A DNA stretch of 64,000 nt, taken from the NCBI GenBank assembly GCA_963730005.1, contig CAVSPO010000012.1:236974-300973 (forward strand). Reading direction: 5' to 3'. Position numbers and translations under genes: made by a program. The notes under the pieces are model-generated. The model was given only the letters and a program-made list of their open reading frames with translations. It searched no databases and was not told the DNA's origin. The stretch is from CAVSPO01 sp963730005 (GTDB taxonomy: Bacteria > Actinomycetota > Actinomycetes > Propionibacteriales > Propionibacteriaceae). How positions within the stretch are numbered: the stretch's first letter is position 1; each line of letters opens with the position of its first letter. Below are positions 26,109 through 36,068 of this stretch, piece after piece.

Positions 26109-26741
26109 TCACTGCCTCGACAGGGGCGTCACTTCCGGTTCGACCGCCGGCTTGCGCAGCAGGCCGAAGGCGAGCAGCGCGGCACCGAGAACCAGTGCCG
26201 CCACGCCCACCCAGATGGCAATGGTTCCGATGAGCCACCAGGCGTAGGCGTTCAGCAGCATGCCTCGCAGGGTGTCACCCTGAAAATTGCTTGCCCGCAG
26301 GGCGTTCAGCGCAACGACGTCAGGGTGTGCGTTGATCTCGGTATCGCTCAAACCCTGGGCTTTGAGGTCGGCCTTCACCACGTTACTGAAATCCCCGATT
26401 CCGGCGTAGTTGTACTGCTCCGGGGCCAGCGCCTTGCCGTCTGTTGTCTTGAAGTTCTTGGCCGCGGATTGCATGTGCTGCCAGATGTAGTGATTGGCGT
26501 AGAGCTCCGCCTGGGTACCGGTGGTCAGCTTCTCGCCGACGTACGGAGCAAGCGCATCCTTCGATGCTTGCTCCGTCAGCGCATCGACACCTTGCTGGGT
26601 GGGCATGCTGATGCCCTCCTGCTTCAACTGGCCGGTCACGTAATTGTGGGAGAAGCTGCCGCCGATCAGTGCCGCGGCGCCGATCAGCACCAGCAACACC
26701 CCGAACACCTTGCTCAGCTCTGTGTAGAACGTTCGTTTCAT
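26109..26741 (-). CDS. Two-helix membrane protein of unknown function
   Basis: 210 residues. One hydrophobic helix near residues 12-28 (VFGVLLVLIGAAALIGG) and a second near 165-195 flank a soluble, probably extracytoplasmic region containing YANHYIWQHMQSAAK and ALNALRASNFQGDTL. The layout and terminal residues resemble actinobacterial membrane proteins often mislabelled as a LigA ring-opening dioxygenase; no dioxygenase motif is visible. ATG 26741 has GGAGGG upstream. It is divergent from rpsT. No function assigned. Confidence 0.75.
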   Translation of the reverse strand: MKRTFYTELSKVFGVLLVLIGAAALIGGSFSHNYVTGQLKQEGISMPTQQGVDALTEQASKDALAPYVGEKLTTGTQAELYANHYIWQHMQSAAKNFKTTDGKALAPEQYNYAGIGDFSNVVKADLKAQGLSDTEINAHPDVVALNALRASNFQGDTLRGMLLNAYAWWLIGTIAIWVGVAALVLGAALLAFGLLRKPAVEPEVTPLSRQ

Positions 26742-26908
26742 GGCAGTCACCCTCCTGGGCGATGAGTTCTTGGGTTGTCCTGACCAATTCTCCTCCGGTT
26801 CTGCTGCAATCTGCCGCGTGTTCTCTGAGGGCCGACGGTTGCATGGCGGCCCGGGGTCGGCACTCGGGGTCGGCGCGCAGCCACCCACGTTCGGTCTTCC
26901 GAAGATGA

Positions 26909-26938
26909 TTGGACCTGAACCGGCGTGACTGGTAACGT
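26909..26938 (+). promoter_or_regulatory. rpsT promoter
   Basis: TTGGAC (26909-26914), 18-base spacer and TAACGT (26933-26938) lie about 88 bases before the S20 start, leaving an untranslated leader of about 80 bases that could carry S20 autoregulation. Confidence 0.6.
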
Positions 26939-27026
26939 CAGCCGTCGCGCGCCTTGTTCAGGCGCATCGGCACTCCATCAGGCGGTGCCACCCAACCTGT
27001 TTCCAACGAACCAAGAGGCTTGCCCA

Positions 27027-27287
27027 GTGGCGAACATCAAGTCGCAGAAGAAGCGCATCAAGACCAACAACAAGGCTCACGAGCGCAACAAGGCCGTGAA
27101 GTCCGAGCTCCGGACCAGGGTGCGCGCGTTCCGTGCAGCCGCCGAGGCCGGCGACGCAGACAAGGCCCTCGAGTTGGCCAAGACGGCCAACCGCGCTCTG
27201 GACAGGGCCGTGTCCAAGGGCGTCATCCACAAGAACCAAGCCGCCAACCGCAAGTCAGCGGTTTCGGCCGCGCTTGCCGCGCTCTGA
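27027..27287 (+). CDS. rpsT: 30S ribosomal protein S20
   Basis: Small basic 16S rRNA-binding protein, 86 residues, of the 30S subunit. VANIKSQKKRIKTNNKAHERN and the ending HKNQAANRKSAVSAAL are typical. GTG 27027 follows AAGAGG. It is monocistronic with its own promoter and a strong terminator, next to holA as in other actinobacteria. Confidence 0.97.
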   Translation: MANIKSQKKRIKTNNKAHERNKAVKSELRTRVRAFRAAAEAGDADKALELAKTANRALDRAVSKGVIHKNQAANRKSAVSAALAAL

Positions 27288-27330
27288 CTCGCGGCACTCT
27301 CTCACTGACTTCGTATTGAAGGCCGCAGCG

Positions 27331-27369
27331 GCGTCCTGACCCAACACTGGGTGGTCAGGACGCTGTTTT
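27331..27369 (+). terminator. rpsT terminator
   Basis: An 11-bp stem (27331-27341 with 27353-27363) is followed by TGTTTT (27364-27369), a Rho-independent terminator for rpsT, lying between it and convergent holA. Confidence 0.85.
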
Positions 27370-27386
27370 GCGTGCCCGAGCAGCCC

Positions 27387-28394
27387 CTATCGTGGCAACC
27401 GGCGGGCGGCGTCCACCGCCAGCAACATCTTCTCCAACGCGAAATCGGGACTGCTGGCCGCTCCCTTCACATCAGCATCCGCCCGGGCCACGGCCTTGAT
27501 GGCGGCCGCCACCCCGGCCGGCCCCCACTGCCTGGATTCCCGAGCCAGGTCCCTGACCTTCCACGGCGGAACACCCACTTCACTGGCGACCTCGTTGTCG
27601 CTCATCCTGGTGGCGCGCACGTCGAGATACTTCCCGAGAGCGCGCAACGACGACGCGACGGCACTGGTCACCAACACGGGGGCGGTTCCCGTCGACAAAG
27701 CCCAGCGCAAGCTTTCCAGAGCCCGACCGGGCTCCCCTTGCAGCAGCGCATCAGCGACGGCAAAGCCCTTCACCTCAGCGCGGCCACCGAAGTACTTCCC
27801 GATCATCTCGGAGGTCAGTTGCTCACCTTCCCAGTCACCGGCCAGCTGGTCGACGGCCGCGACCAAGGAGTGCAGATCGTCGCCCACAGCCTCGACCAAC
27901 GCCCGGGCAGCATGCACGTCGATGCCCACCTGGTGTCGCTGGGCCTCGGCAGTGACGAAGGCGGGCAGGTCACGCGTCTTGACTGCCGTGACGTTGAGAC
28001 GCTCCACCTTGTTTCCGAGGAGCTTGTCGCGCCGGCCTTTGCCGCCGGCGAGCTTGTCGAGCAATCCTCTGCCCTTGTTCTCCCCCGTGTGGACCAGAAT
28101 GAGGCACAGGTCTTCAGCGGGATTCAAAGCGGTGGTCAACACGGCGTCGGTGTGCTCGGATGCCAGATTGGCCAGGTCCTTGACGACCACGGCCGTGCGA
28201 GCTGCGAACAGGGAACCGTTTATCACCTCCAGGAAGCGACCGCCGCCCAGATCACTGGCAGCCAGTTCGTTGACCTCGACGTCCGGGGACTCTCTGCGGG
28301 CCTGATCCAATCGTTCGGCGACGGCCCGCTCGGCCAACAACGGCTCCGCTCCGACGATGAGCAGGGTCGAGCCGAACACGGACTTGGGCGCCAT
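27387..28394 (-). CDS. holA: DNA polymerase III delta subunit
   Basis: Clamp-loader delta subunit that opens the sliding clamp. It is 335 residues with an AAA+-like fold; recognisable blocks are LLIVGAEPLLAERAV, the sensor region VHTGENKGRGLLDKL and YFGGRAEVKGFAVADALLQG. No Walker A motif, as expected for delta. ATG 28394 (MAPKSVFGS) is preferred to earlier starts, which overlap comEC. It follows comEC by 50 bases. Confidence 0.92.
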   Translation of the reverse strand: MAPKSVFGSTLLIVGAEPLLAERAVAERLDQARRESPDVEVNELAASDLGGGRFLEVINGSLFAARTAVVVKDLANLASEHTDAVLTTALNPAEDLCLILVHTGENKGRGLLDKLAGGKGRRDKLLGNKVERLNVTAVKTRDLPAFVTAEAQRHQVGIDVHAARALVEAVGDDLHSLVAAVDQLAGDWEGEQLTSEMIGKYFGGRAEVKGFAVADALLQGEPGRALESLRWALSTGTAPVLVTSAVASSLRALGKYLDVRATRMSDNEVASEVGVPPWKVRDLARESRQWGPAGVAAAIKAVARADADVKGAASSPDFALEKMLLAVDAARRLPR

Positions 28395-28444
28395 GGACCC
28401 AGCATGCCACCCGGCGCCGCCGGCCCGGTCGGCTGACCGCCACA

Positions 28445-30781
28445 TCAGACAACCGGCGGGCGTTGGGTGACGATTCGCAGGCCTTTGGCGTCGCGGCCGA
28501 CTGCGATCGAGCCGGTCTGGTCGGTGCGCAATACCTTCATGCCGCACTTGTTGGCCAGGCTGACGGTCTTTGCTGCCGGGTGACCATAGTCGTTGCGCGC
28601 CCCCACCGAGGCGACGGCAACCGTCGCCTTCGACTGTTGGAAGAACCGCTGGTCTTGGCGTGCGGAACCATGGTGGGGCAGCTTGAGAACATGGGCTGAC
28701 AGGTCGGACTGCGAAGCCACCACAGCTTGCTGGGCGGGTGGCTCGGCGTCGCCGCTCAGCAGCACTCGTACACCGCCCGCGGCCGCCAAGCCGACGATGC
28801 TCGCGTCGTTTTCGGCCGAGTTCTCACCTTCGCCCTGACGCGTCAGCCCCGCCGGCGAGCCTGCGCCGAGTGTCTGCCAGCTGGCCTCGCCCACAGTCAG
28901 TAGCTCCTGCACCCGCGCGGAACGGCTCGGCACCTGCGCCTCAGCCAACTGCGCCCGCACCATCGCTACCTGGCTGGCTGGCGAGGCGAGGGGACTCGTG
29001 AGCACCTGTCCCACCTCAAAGGAGCGGAGCACCCCAGGCAGCCCACCAACGTGGTCTGCGTGGAAGTGGCTCAGCACCAGCAGCGGGACGTGCGTCACCC
29101 CGAGCCCCCGCAAACAGCTGACCACCCGATCCGGGTCAGGCCCGGTGTCCACCAGCACCACCTGGCGCGGCCCTGCCCGAATGACAGTGGCGTCACCCTG
29201 CCCCACGTCGCAGAACACCACCTGCCATTGGCCTGGCCAACCGGCCGGTGCTGGTTGACGCCACCCCGCCACCAGGAGCACCAGGGCGAACACCAGACAC
29301 CACCGGGGCCGTGCCAGCACCCACGGCAACACTGCGGCCAGGCCCAGACAGCAGGCAGCCAACACCGCCAGCCCAGCTGGCGAAGCACGCCATACCCACT
29401 GAGCTGCGGGTAGTCCGGCGAACAGGTGGGCCACCGTGAGAACGGGTTGCACGCACCAACCAGCCAACCAACCCGGCGCCACTCCAACCTGCGACGAAAT
29501 GGGCGAAAGGAGCGCCGCTGCCAAGCCCAGCACGGTGACCGGTGCCACAAACGGACCGGTCAACCCGTTCGAGGCCAGCCCCACGACGCTGATCGAACCA
29601 CTCAACGCGGTCACGATCGGCTGGGTGGCGAGCTGTGCTGCCAGCGGCACGCAAACGGCCTCCGCAACCCATTCGGGCGCCCAACGAGTGAGGCGCTGCT
29701 GCCACGACGATGCCCAGCACAGGATGCCCAGCGATGCAGAGACTGACAGCGCGAATCCCCAACTTCGGGCCAACCAGGGGTCCACCAGCAACAGCCCGCA
29801 GCATGCCACTGCAAGGTTGCGAACGCCACGACGCGGATCGCGGGCCAGTCCGGTCGCCGACAACGCCACCAGGCCCATCGCCGCTGCCCGCAGCACGCTT
29901 GGCTCACTGCGGCACAGCAGGACGAAGACGACCACCACCGCGATTGCGGCGCCCCGTAGCCACCAACCCTGGACGCCGGCCCGCCGCAGCAGGCCCAGTG
30001 AGAACGCCAACAGCAGGGTCAGGTTGGTGCCACTGACAGCTGTCAGGTGAGTGAGACCGGTGGCCTTGAAATCGTCGGCCACGCTGCTGGGAACGTTCGC
30101 GGTGTCCCCCACCACGAACGCCGGCACCAGGCCGGCCTGCTCGGGTGGGTTGTGCCGCATCGACGCGCGCAACCCAGCGCGCACCCGGTTGAGAACGCGA
30201 TCGGCAAGCCCGGGGCCGCGAAGTGTCTCGGGCGTCCCGCGCAGCACCAAGGTGGCAGCACTGCGCTCCCCCGGCCGCGGCTGCCTGACCAGAGCAGTCA
30301 GTGACACCTCACTGCCAACGGGAAGAGTCCGCAACAGGGCGACGGACTCCCCGGTGGCCTGCAGCCGAGCCGGGACCGTGGCCGTGGTCCTGCGCCCGCG
30401 CCCGTCAAGGCGCCGAACCTGAACGGGCATTCGGGCCATGGCCGGTCGTACTCCGGATGCAGGCGTCAGGTGGGCTTCGGCCTTCACCTGCACCAGGACC
30501 GACACACTGGCGCTCTCCGCTGCCAGACTGCCCAGCGTGCTCGAGTGCAGCGCCCACACCTGCAAGCCGGCCACCCCCGCTGTTCCGGCGAGCATCAGGC
30601 CCAGGCCCGCCAGCAACCATCGCGCACCCTGGGCACCGACGCCGAGGGTCACCAAGCCGATCAAGGCGGCCAAACATGCCCATCGCCACTCCTCGCCCGT
30701 GGCAAGGAAGCACCCTGCCCAAGCGGCGGCAGCCGGCAACACCATCCGCAGATCCGGCGCTGCGGTTCGCGCTTCGCCCAT
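28445..30781 (-). CDS. comEC: ComEC/Rec2 DNA uptake channel
   Basis: Inner-membrane channel for single-stranded DNA in transformation, 778 residues. An N-terminal DUF4131-like part with helices precedes the competence domain (about 200-480, many helices, TGLTHLTAVSGTNLTLLLAF), and a C-terminal beta-lactamase-like domain follows with SHFHADHVGGLPGV, LLSGDAEPPAQQ and KLPHHGSA. All domains are present and the gene is intact. ComEA is encoded 3 bases upstream. Other competence genes are not in the window, so functional transformation is not shown. Confidence 0.93.
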   Translation of the reverse strand: MGEARTAAPDLRMVLPAAAAWAGCFLATGEEWRWACLAALIGLVTLGVGAQGARWLLAGLGLMLAGTAGVAGLQVWALHSSTLGSLAAESASVSVLVQVKAEAHLTPASGVRPAMARMPVQVRRLDGRGRRTTATVPARLQATGESVALLRTLPVGSEVSLTALVRQPRPGERSAATLVLRGTPETLRGPGLADRVLNRVRAGLRASMRHNPPEQAGLVPAFVVGDTANVPSSVADDFKATGLTHLTAVSGTNLTLLLAFSLGLLRRAGVQGWWLRGAAIAVVVVFVLLCRSEPSVLRAAAMGLVALSATGLARDPRRGVRNLAVACCGLLLVDPWLARSWGFALSVSASLGILCWASSWQQRLTRWAPEWVAEAVCVPLAAQLATQPIVTALSGSISVVGLASNGLTGPFVAPVTVLGLAAALLSPISSQVGVAPGWLAGWCVQPVLTVAHLFAGLPAAQWVWRASPAGLAVLAACCLGLAAVLPWVLARPRWCLVFALVLLVAGWRQPAPAGWPGQWQVVFCDVGQGDATVIRAGPRQVVLVDTGPDPDRVVSCLRGLGVTHVPLLVLSHFHADHVGGLPGVLRSFEVGQVLTSPLASPASQVAMVRAQLAEAQVPSRSARVQELLTVGEASWQTLGAGSPAGLTRQGEGENSAENDASIVGLAAAGGVRVLLSGDAEPPAQQAVVASQSDLSAHVLKLPHHGSARQDQRFFQQSKATVAVASVGARNDYGHPAAKTVSLANKCGMKVLRTDQTGSIAVGRDAKGLRIVTQRPPVV

Positions 30782-30784
30782 CTC

Positions 30785-31750
30785 TCAGACCCGGACGTGG
30801 GGTGCGATTTGCGAGTAGGTCTTCGGGCCGATGCCGTCCACTTCCTGCAGCTCCTCGACCCTGCTGAACCGGCCATGGGCATCGCGCCAGCTCAGGATGC
30901 GTTGCGCCGTCACGGGTCCCACACCAGGCAGCCCGTCGAGTTGTTCGGCTGTTGCAGTGTTCAGATCCAGCTGGGTCGCGGCCGCGGAACCCTTTGGCAA
31001 GGTGGTGGCCCCACTCGCCCCTGTTGTTCCGGGGGCCCGGAGCTCCCCCTTGGCCTGCCCCGTGTGCCCGATGAGTACTTGACTGCCGTCGGGCACCGGA
31101 GCAGCCAGGTTCAGGTCAGCTGGGTCGGCATCGGCAGCAAAGCCGCCAGCGGCTTCGACCACATCCACCACACGCGACCCCTCGGGGAGGGTGACCACTC
31201 CCGGGCGCTGCACAGACCCGATGACGTGCACCCGCACTGTGGGCGGTGGTGTCGGGCTGGCTGACACCGCGGGCTCAGGGGTGCCGGCGGCTGCGGTCTC
31301 CACCGGCACCGGAATCGACTCGGCGTGCGAGCGGGTCACCTGGAAGACTGCAAACCCCAGGGCAACCGCCAGCACCACCACCAGAACGCCCAGATGGGCA
31401 CGCAAGAACCCAACGGTTTGCCCGATGCCATGGACCGAATCGGGGGTGGAGCCGTCAACTGTGACGGGCTGGTCTGTGGGCAGCTCAACCGGTGGCGGGT
31501 CATTGGTCATCGCGGACGAGCGGGATGTCGGCTCCGAAAGACGTCGAGAAGACTCGGAGGTGACGTCCCTTTCCAACGCTCGTTGCGGGACCCGCACAAC
31601 GGGCCCAAGCCCTTGCATCGCATGCTGTAACCGCTGGCCCAAGGCGGCGGGGTCCTCCGCTCGTGCGAAGCTGAGCCGGACGGTGCTGCCCGGGACCGGC
31701 CGCGTGGCACGTCCCATCTCACCAACCTCGTCCACCCGCAGCCCGACCAT
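30785..31750 (-). CDS. comEA: ComEA-like DNA-binding protein
   Basis: DNA receptor for transformation, 321 residues: an N-terminal cytoplasmic stretch of about 110 residues, a single membrane helix (LGVLVVVLAVALGFAVFQV), a Pro/Thr-rich linker, a SLBB domain (VHVIGSVQRPGVVTLPEGSRVVDVVEAAGG, in parts) and a C-terminal helix-hairpin-helix pair (LDLNTATAEQLDGLPGVGP, VDGIGPKTY). ATG 31750 has GATAGT 6 bases upstream; MTNDPPPVE further in is an alternative start that would give a shorter, more typical N-terminus. Confidence 0.9.
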   Translation of the reverse strand: MVGLRVDEVGEMGRATRPVPGSTVRLSFARAEDPAALGQRLQHAMQGLGPVVRVPQRALERDVTSESSRRLSEPTSRSSAMTNDPPPVELPTDQPVTVDGSTPDSVHGIGQTVGFLRAHLGVLVVVLAVALGFAVFQVTRSHAESIPVPVETAAAGTPEPAVSASPTPPPTVRVHVIGSVQRPGVVTLPEGSRVVDVVEAAGGFAADADPADLNLAAPVPDGSQVLIGHTGQAKGELRAPGTTGASGATTLPKGSAAATQLDLNTATAEQLDGLPGVGPVTAQRILSWRDAHGRFSRVEELQEVDGIGPKTYSQIAPHVRV

Positions 31751-31929
31751 GCAGGCACTATCCTCAAAGTGCGAGCCTCCGTCCGGACGACCCATTCCCT
31801 GTGGACAACACGAGGGCCACTGGTGACTGTGGACGGATAAGGACCTTGAACTTGACGAACCAGATCCCGACGCCCCTCGCACAGGCGCGCTGCCGCGCCG
31901 ACGCGGGCCTGATCGAGAAGGCATTCTAA

Positions 31930-33294
31930 ATGGATATTCCCTGGTGGGGCCTGATTCCCTTTGTCGTGATGCTGCTGTGCATCGCGGTGCTGCCGCTGAT
32001 TCCGGCCACTGCCCACCATTGGGAGCGCAATGGCACCAAACTCGCCATTTCGGCCGTGCTTGGTATCCCCGTCGCGCTGTGGATGTGGTTTGGCTACGAC
32101 TTCCATCTGGTGACGCATTCCATGCTGGAGTACATACAGTTCATCACCTTGCTGTTCAGCCTCTTCGTGGTCTCTGGTGGTATCCACCTGGCGGGTGACA
32201 TCCGGGCCACGGCGCGCAACAACACCGTGATGTTGGCGATCGGCGGCGTGGTCGCCAGCTTCATCGGCACCACGGGCGCCGCCATGTTGCTGATCCGGCC
32301 CCTCCTGTCGACCAACCGGCAGCGGGAGTTCAAGGTACACACGGTGGTCTTCTGCATCCTGATCGTCGCCAACTGCGGCGGGCTCCTCACCCCGCTCGGC
32401 GACCCCCCGCTGTACATCGGTTTGATGCGAGGTGTGCCCTTCACCTGGACATTCGGGCTGTTCCCGGAGTGGGCCTACGTGCTGGCTTTGTTGCTGATCA
32501 GCTACTACGCGATCGAGCGCCGGGCCCTGAGCAAGGAGTCCGAGTTCGCCCTGGCGTGGGACGAGGCCTCCGCAACCAAGTTGTCGGTGCGTGGCAAGTC
32601 CAACCTGATCTGGTTCCTGATGATCATCGCCTCGGTGGCTTTGATCACCAATCCGTATCTCAAAATCGCCGTCCAACTGGCCGCATCCGCTGCCAGCTAC
32701 TTCCTGGGCAGCCGTTCCGTGCGCTTCGACGACAACGAATTCTCCTGGGGCGCCATTATCGAGGTGGCTGTGCTGTTCTTCGGTATCTTCCTGACGATGA
32801 TCCCGGCCCTGCAGTTCCTCGCGGCCAACGCGAAATCGATGCCTTTGAACGAAGCCACGTTCTTCTGGTTCACCGGTGGGCTGTCCTCTGTGCTCGACAA
32901 CGCTCCGACGTACCTCACGTTCTTCGAGATGGCCAAGGAGTTCACCGTGCCCGGCATGGCTGTGGTGGCAGGTGTCCCGGAGCTCTACCTGCGGGCCATC
33001 AGCCTCGGCGCGGTGTTCTGCGGGGCACTCACCTACATCGGCAACGGGCCCAATTTCATGGTCAAGTCGGTGGCGGAAGGCACTGGAGTGGCTATGCCGA
33101 GTTTCGGGGGCTACATCGCCAGGACTTTCGAGTACCTGCTCCCGATCCTGGTGTCGATGATGATGATCTTCATCTCCCAGACCCGCTGGGTGAACTTGGT
33201 CGGCGTCGCGATCGGCGTCGCCATCGTGGTCCGGGCCATGCGCATCATCCGCGCCACCGTCAAGCCCGCCGAACAGGCGGCCGACGCCCGCTGA
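31930..33294 (+). CDS. Sodium:proton antiporter of the ion-transporter superfamily
   Basis: 454-residue polytopic membrane protein of the NhaD/ArsB-like ion transporter superfamily. Helix-rich throughout, with re-entrant loop signatures CGGLLTPLGDPPLYIG and FTGGLSSVLDNAPTYLTF and GALTYIGNGPNFMVKSV, the usual duplicated halves. Sodium/proton exchange is the family inference; organic-anion transport cannot be excluded. ATG 31930 follows GAGAAGG. It is divergent from comEA and ends in a terminator before convergent leuS. Confidence 0.85.
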   Translation: MDIPWWGLIPFVVMLLCIAVLPLIPATAHHWERNGTKLAISAVLGIPVALWMWFGYDFHLVTHSMLEYIQFITLLFSLFVVSGGIHLAGDIRATARNNTVMLAIGGVVASFIGTTGAAMLLIRPLLSTNRQREFKVHTVVFCILIVANCGGLLTPLGDPPLYIGLMRGVPFTWTFGLFPEWAYVLALLLISYYAIERRALSKESEFALAWDEASATKLSVRGKSNLIWFLMIIASVALITNPYLKIAVQLAASAASYFLGSRSVRFDDNEFSWGAIIEVAVLFFGIFLTMIPALQFLAANAKSMPLNEATFFWFTGGLSSVLDNAPTYLTFFEMAKEFTVPGMAVVAGVPELYLRAISLGAVFCGALTYIGNGPNFMVKSVAEGTGVAMPSFGGYIARTFEYLLPILVSMMMIFISQTRWVNLVGVAIGVAIVVRAMRIIRATVKPAEQAADAR

Positions 33295-33302
33295 GCGAGG
33301 GG

Positions 33303-33331
33303 GCGGGTCCCGACCAAAGGTCGGGGCCCGC
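33303..33331. terminator. Hairpin between the antiporter gene and leuS
   Basis: A 13-base arm (33303-33315) pairs with 33319-33331 with one internal G-T pair and loop AAA, followed by TTCGTT. It serves the convergent genes on both sides. Confidence 0.75.
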
Positions 33332-33349
33332 TTCGTTGCTGTCTGCCCG

Positions 33350-35872
33350 CTACTTGCCGGGGACGATGCTCACCATCCGCGGCAGTTTGGCGATCACCTT
33401 CAGCACCGCGCGTCCGTCCAGCGCGCGCTGCACGTTGGCGTCGGCCAAGGCCAGCTCCGTGGCCTCGGACTCGCTGATGTCGGGGCTGACGTCCAGCTTG
33501 GCGCGCACCTTGCCCTGCACCTGGACCACCATGGTCACCGAATCCTGCACCAGCAGCTCCGAAATCGCGGCCGGCCAGTTGCTGGTGGCGACGGAAGGTT
33601 CCAGGCCAAGGGCCTCCCACATCTCCTCGGCGAGATAGGGGGCCACCAGGCTGAGTGACTGGGCGACAAATGCGACGCCTTCGCGAACCACGGGATCGGC
33701 TGGTCCGCAGCCTTGATCAATGGCCTTGCGCAGCGCATTGACCAACTCCATGGTTCGGGCGACGACCACGTTGAACCGACCAGCATCCAGCAGCTCGGTG
33801 ATGTCGGCGATGCTGCGATGCACGATGCGGCGCAACGTCAGATCACCTTCCGCCGGGTCGGCGCCGGGTGCGCTGGTGACGTCGGTGGCCAGCCGGTGGG
33901 CGCGCTGCAGGAACTTCACTGCCGAACCCGGTGAGACGTCCGCCCAGTCGATGTCGTCCTCGGGAGGGCCAGCGAACACCACGGTGGTGCGGACGGCGTC
34001 AACGCCGAACTCGTCGAGTTGCTTGCCGAGGTCAACACCATTACCGAGCGTCTTGCTCATGGCTTTGCCCTGATTGATCACCTGGCCCTGGTTCATCAAG
34101 GCCTTGAACGGCTCATCGAAATCGACCAGGCCGAGGTCGCGCAGCACTTTGGTGAAGAAGCGACTGTAGAGCAGGTGCAGGTTGGCATGCTCCACACCGC
34201 CGATGTACTGGTCAACGGGCATCCAGCGCCGCACGGCCTCGGGATCGAAGGCGTGTTGGTCGTCGTTGGCTGAGCAATAGCGCAGGAAATACCACGACGA
34301 GTCGACGAAGGTGTCCATGGTGTCGGCATCGCGCTGAGCAGGCCCGCCGCATTGGGGACAGGACACGTTGCGCCATTCCGCGGCCGCCGCCAGCGGCGAC
34401 TCCCCCTTCGGCGCCAGCGCCGCGCCACGCAGGTCGGGCAGTTCCACGGGCAACTGGTCCTCGGGCACCGGCACCTCGCCGCAGACAGGACAGTGCACGA
34501 TCGGGATGGGGACGCCCCAGAAACGCTGCCGGCTGATCAACCAATCGCGCAAGCGATACGTGATGGTGCGTCGTCCGGTGTTGGCTGCCTCCAGAATCTC
34601 GGAGGCCTTCGCAACCCCGGCAACCTTGTCAGTCAGACCGGTCAGCACACCGGAGTTGACGTACGTCCCATCTCCTGCAGTGGCCACACCCGACTCCCGC
34701 GGGTCAGCCTGACCGGTGTCGATGACCACCCGGACCGGGATTCCGAAGGTGCGGGCGAAGTCGAGGTCACGCTGGTCGTGCGCAGGCACTGCCATGATCG
34801 CGCCGGTGCCGTACTCGGCAAGCACGTAGTCTGCGGCCCAGACCGGGATCTTTTCTCCGTTGACGGGGTTGATGGCACGAACGCCCAGATCCACTCCGGT
34901 CTTGACGTGCTCGGTGGACTGACGCTCGATTTCCGAATGCTGCTTGATCTGCTCCAGGTAGGCCTCGAAAGCCGGACGCTGGGCGTCGGAGACGATTTCG
35001 TCGGCCAACTCGGCGTCCGGAGCCACCACCATGAAGGTGGCGCCGAACAGGGTGTCGGGACGGGTGGTGAACACCGTCACCGGCTCGTCGCGACCCTCGA
35101 TTCGGAAGTCCACGTTGGCGCCTTCGGAGCGACCGATCCAGTTGCGCTGCATGGCGAGCACCCGATCAGGCCAATGCCCCTCCAGCTGGGACATGTCATC
35201 GAGCAGCCGCTCAGCGTATTCGGTGATCTTGAAGTACCACTGGGTGAGCTTGCGTTTGGTGACACTCGACCCGCAGCGCTCGCAGTGCCCTGCGATCACT
35301 TGCTCGTTGGCCAGCACGGTCTGGTCCTTGGGACACCAGTTGACGAAAGAGTCCTTGCGGTAGGCCAGACCCTTGTTGAAGAACTGCAGGAACAGCCACT
35401 GCGTCCATCGGTAGTACTCGGGGTCTGAGGTGTGCAGCTCGCGGTCCCAGTCGATGGAGACGCCGTAGCGTTTGAAAGAGTTCTTCTGGGTCTCGATGTT
35501 GGCGTACGTCCAGGTGGCGGGATGCTCGTTGTTGCGGATGGCGGCGTTCTCCGCGGGCAGCCCGAAAGAGTCCCACCCGAGCGGGTGCATGACCTCGAAG
35601 CCCTTGAGTTTCCAGTAGCGGGCCACCACGTCCCCGATCGCGTAACACTCGGCGTGGCCCATGTGCAGGTCGCCTGAGGGGTATGGGAACATCTCCAGCA
35701 CGTAACGGGGCTGCCGGGAGCCGTCGTCCGATGCCTTGAAAGTCTGGTGTTCCCGCCAGAACTCCTGCCACTTGCTCTCGGCGGCCGCGGGATCGTAGCC
35801 GCGTGCTCCCGCACGATCGACCTCGACTCCGCTGCCGACAGGGGCGGAGTCCATCGACGACGATTGGCTCAC
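33350..35872 (-). CDS. leuS: Leucyl-tRNA synthetase
   Basis: Class I synthetase charging tRNA-Leu, 840 residues. The HIGH motif appears as HMGH in YPSGDLHMGHAECY, the KMSKS motif as KAMSKTLGN. The CP1 editing domain lies between, with TTRPDTLFGATFMVVAP and GTGAIMAVPAHDQRD containing the T-rich and conserved Asp editing residues. A zinc-type Cys cluster CPVCG/CPQCGGPA is present. GTG 35872 follows GGAAGGA at a good distance; in-frame codons further upstream are Arg/Pro-rich. Confidence 0.96.
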   Translation of the reverse strand: MSQSSSMDSAPVGSGVEVDRAGARGYDPAAAESKWQEFWREHQTFKASDDGSRQPRYVLEMFPYPSGDLHMGHAECYAIGDVVARYWKLKGFEVMHPLGWDSFGLPAENAAIRNNEHPATWTYANIETQKNSFKRYGVSIDWDRELHTSDPEYYRWTQWLFLQFFNKGLAYRKDSFVNWCPKDQTVLANEQVIAGHCERCGSSVTKRKLTQWYFKITEYAERLLDDMSQLEGHWPDRVLAMQRNWIGRSEGANVDFRIEGRDEPVTVFTTRPDTLFGATFMVVAPDAELADEIVSDAQRPAFEAYLEQIKQHSEIERQSTEHVKTGVDLGVRAINPVNGEKIPVWAADYVLAEYGTGAIMAVPAHDQRDLDFARTFGIPVRVVIDTGQADPRESGVATAGDGTYVNSGVLTGLTDKVAGVAKASEILEAANTGRRTITYRLRDWLISRQRFWGVPIPIVHCPVCGEVPVPEDQLPVELPDLRGAALAPKGESPLAAAAEWRNVSCPQCGGPAQRDADTMDTFVDSSWYFLRYCSANDDQHAFDPEAVRRWMPVDQYIGGVEHANLHLLYSRFFTKVLRDLGLVDFDEPFKALMNQGQVINQGKAMSKTLGNGVDLGKQLDEFGVDAVRTTVVFAGPPEDDIDWADVSPGSAVKFLQRAHRLATDVTSAPGADPAEGDLTLRRIVHRSIADITELLDAGRFNVVVARTMELVNALRKAIDQGCGPADPVVREGVAFVAQSLSLVAPYLAEEMWEALGLEPSVATSNWPAAISELLVQDSVTMVVQVQGKVRAKLDVSPDISESEATELALADANVQRALDGRAVLKVIAKLPRMVSIVPGK

Positions 35873-36068
35873 TTGCCGGTCCTTCCCCAGAAATGGTCTT
35901 GCTGGTCGGGGGCGCCTGTCGCTCTTGCGAGCCAGAGTGGCCGCCGTCTGAAGACGTTTGGTCACTGCGGCCGGGCACCGCTTCGCCCCGACGGCCGTCA
36001 GCCGCCAAAGGCGCTCGTAGTCTAGCGGAATCGACCGCGCACTCCTCGCCACGCCCACAGCCCGCGGC

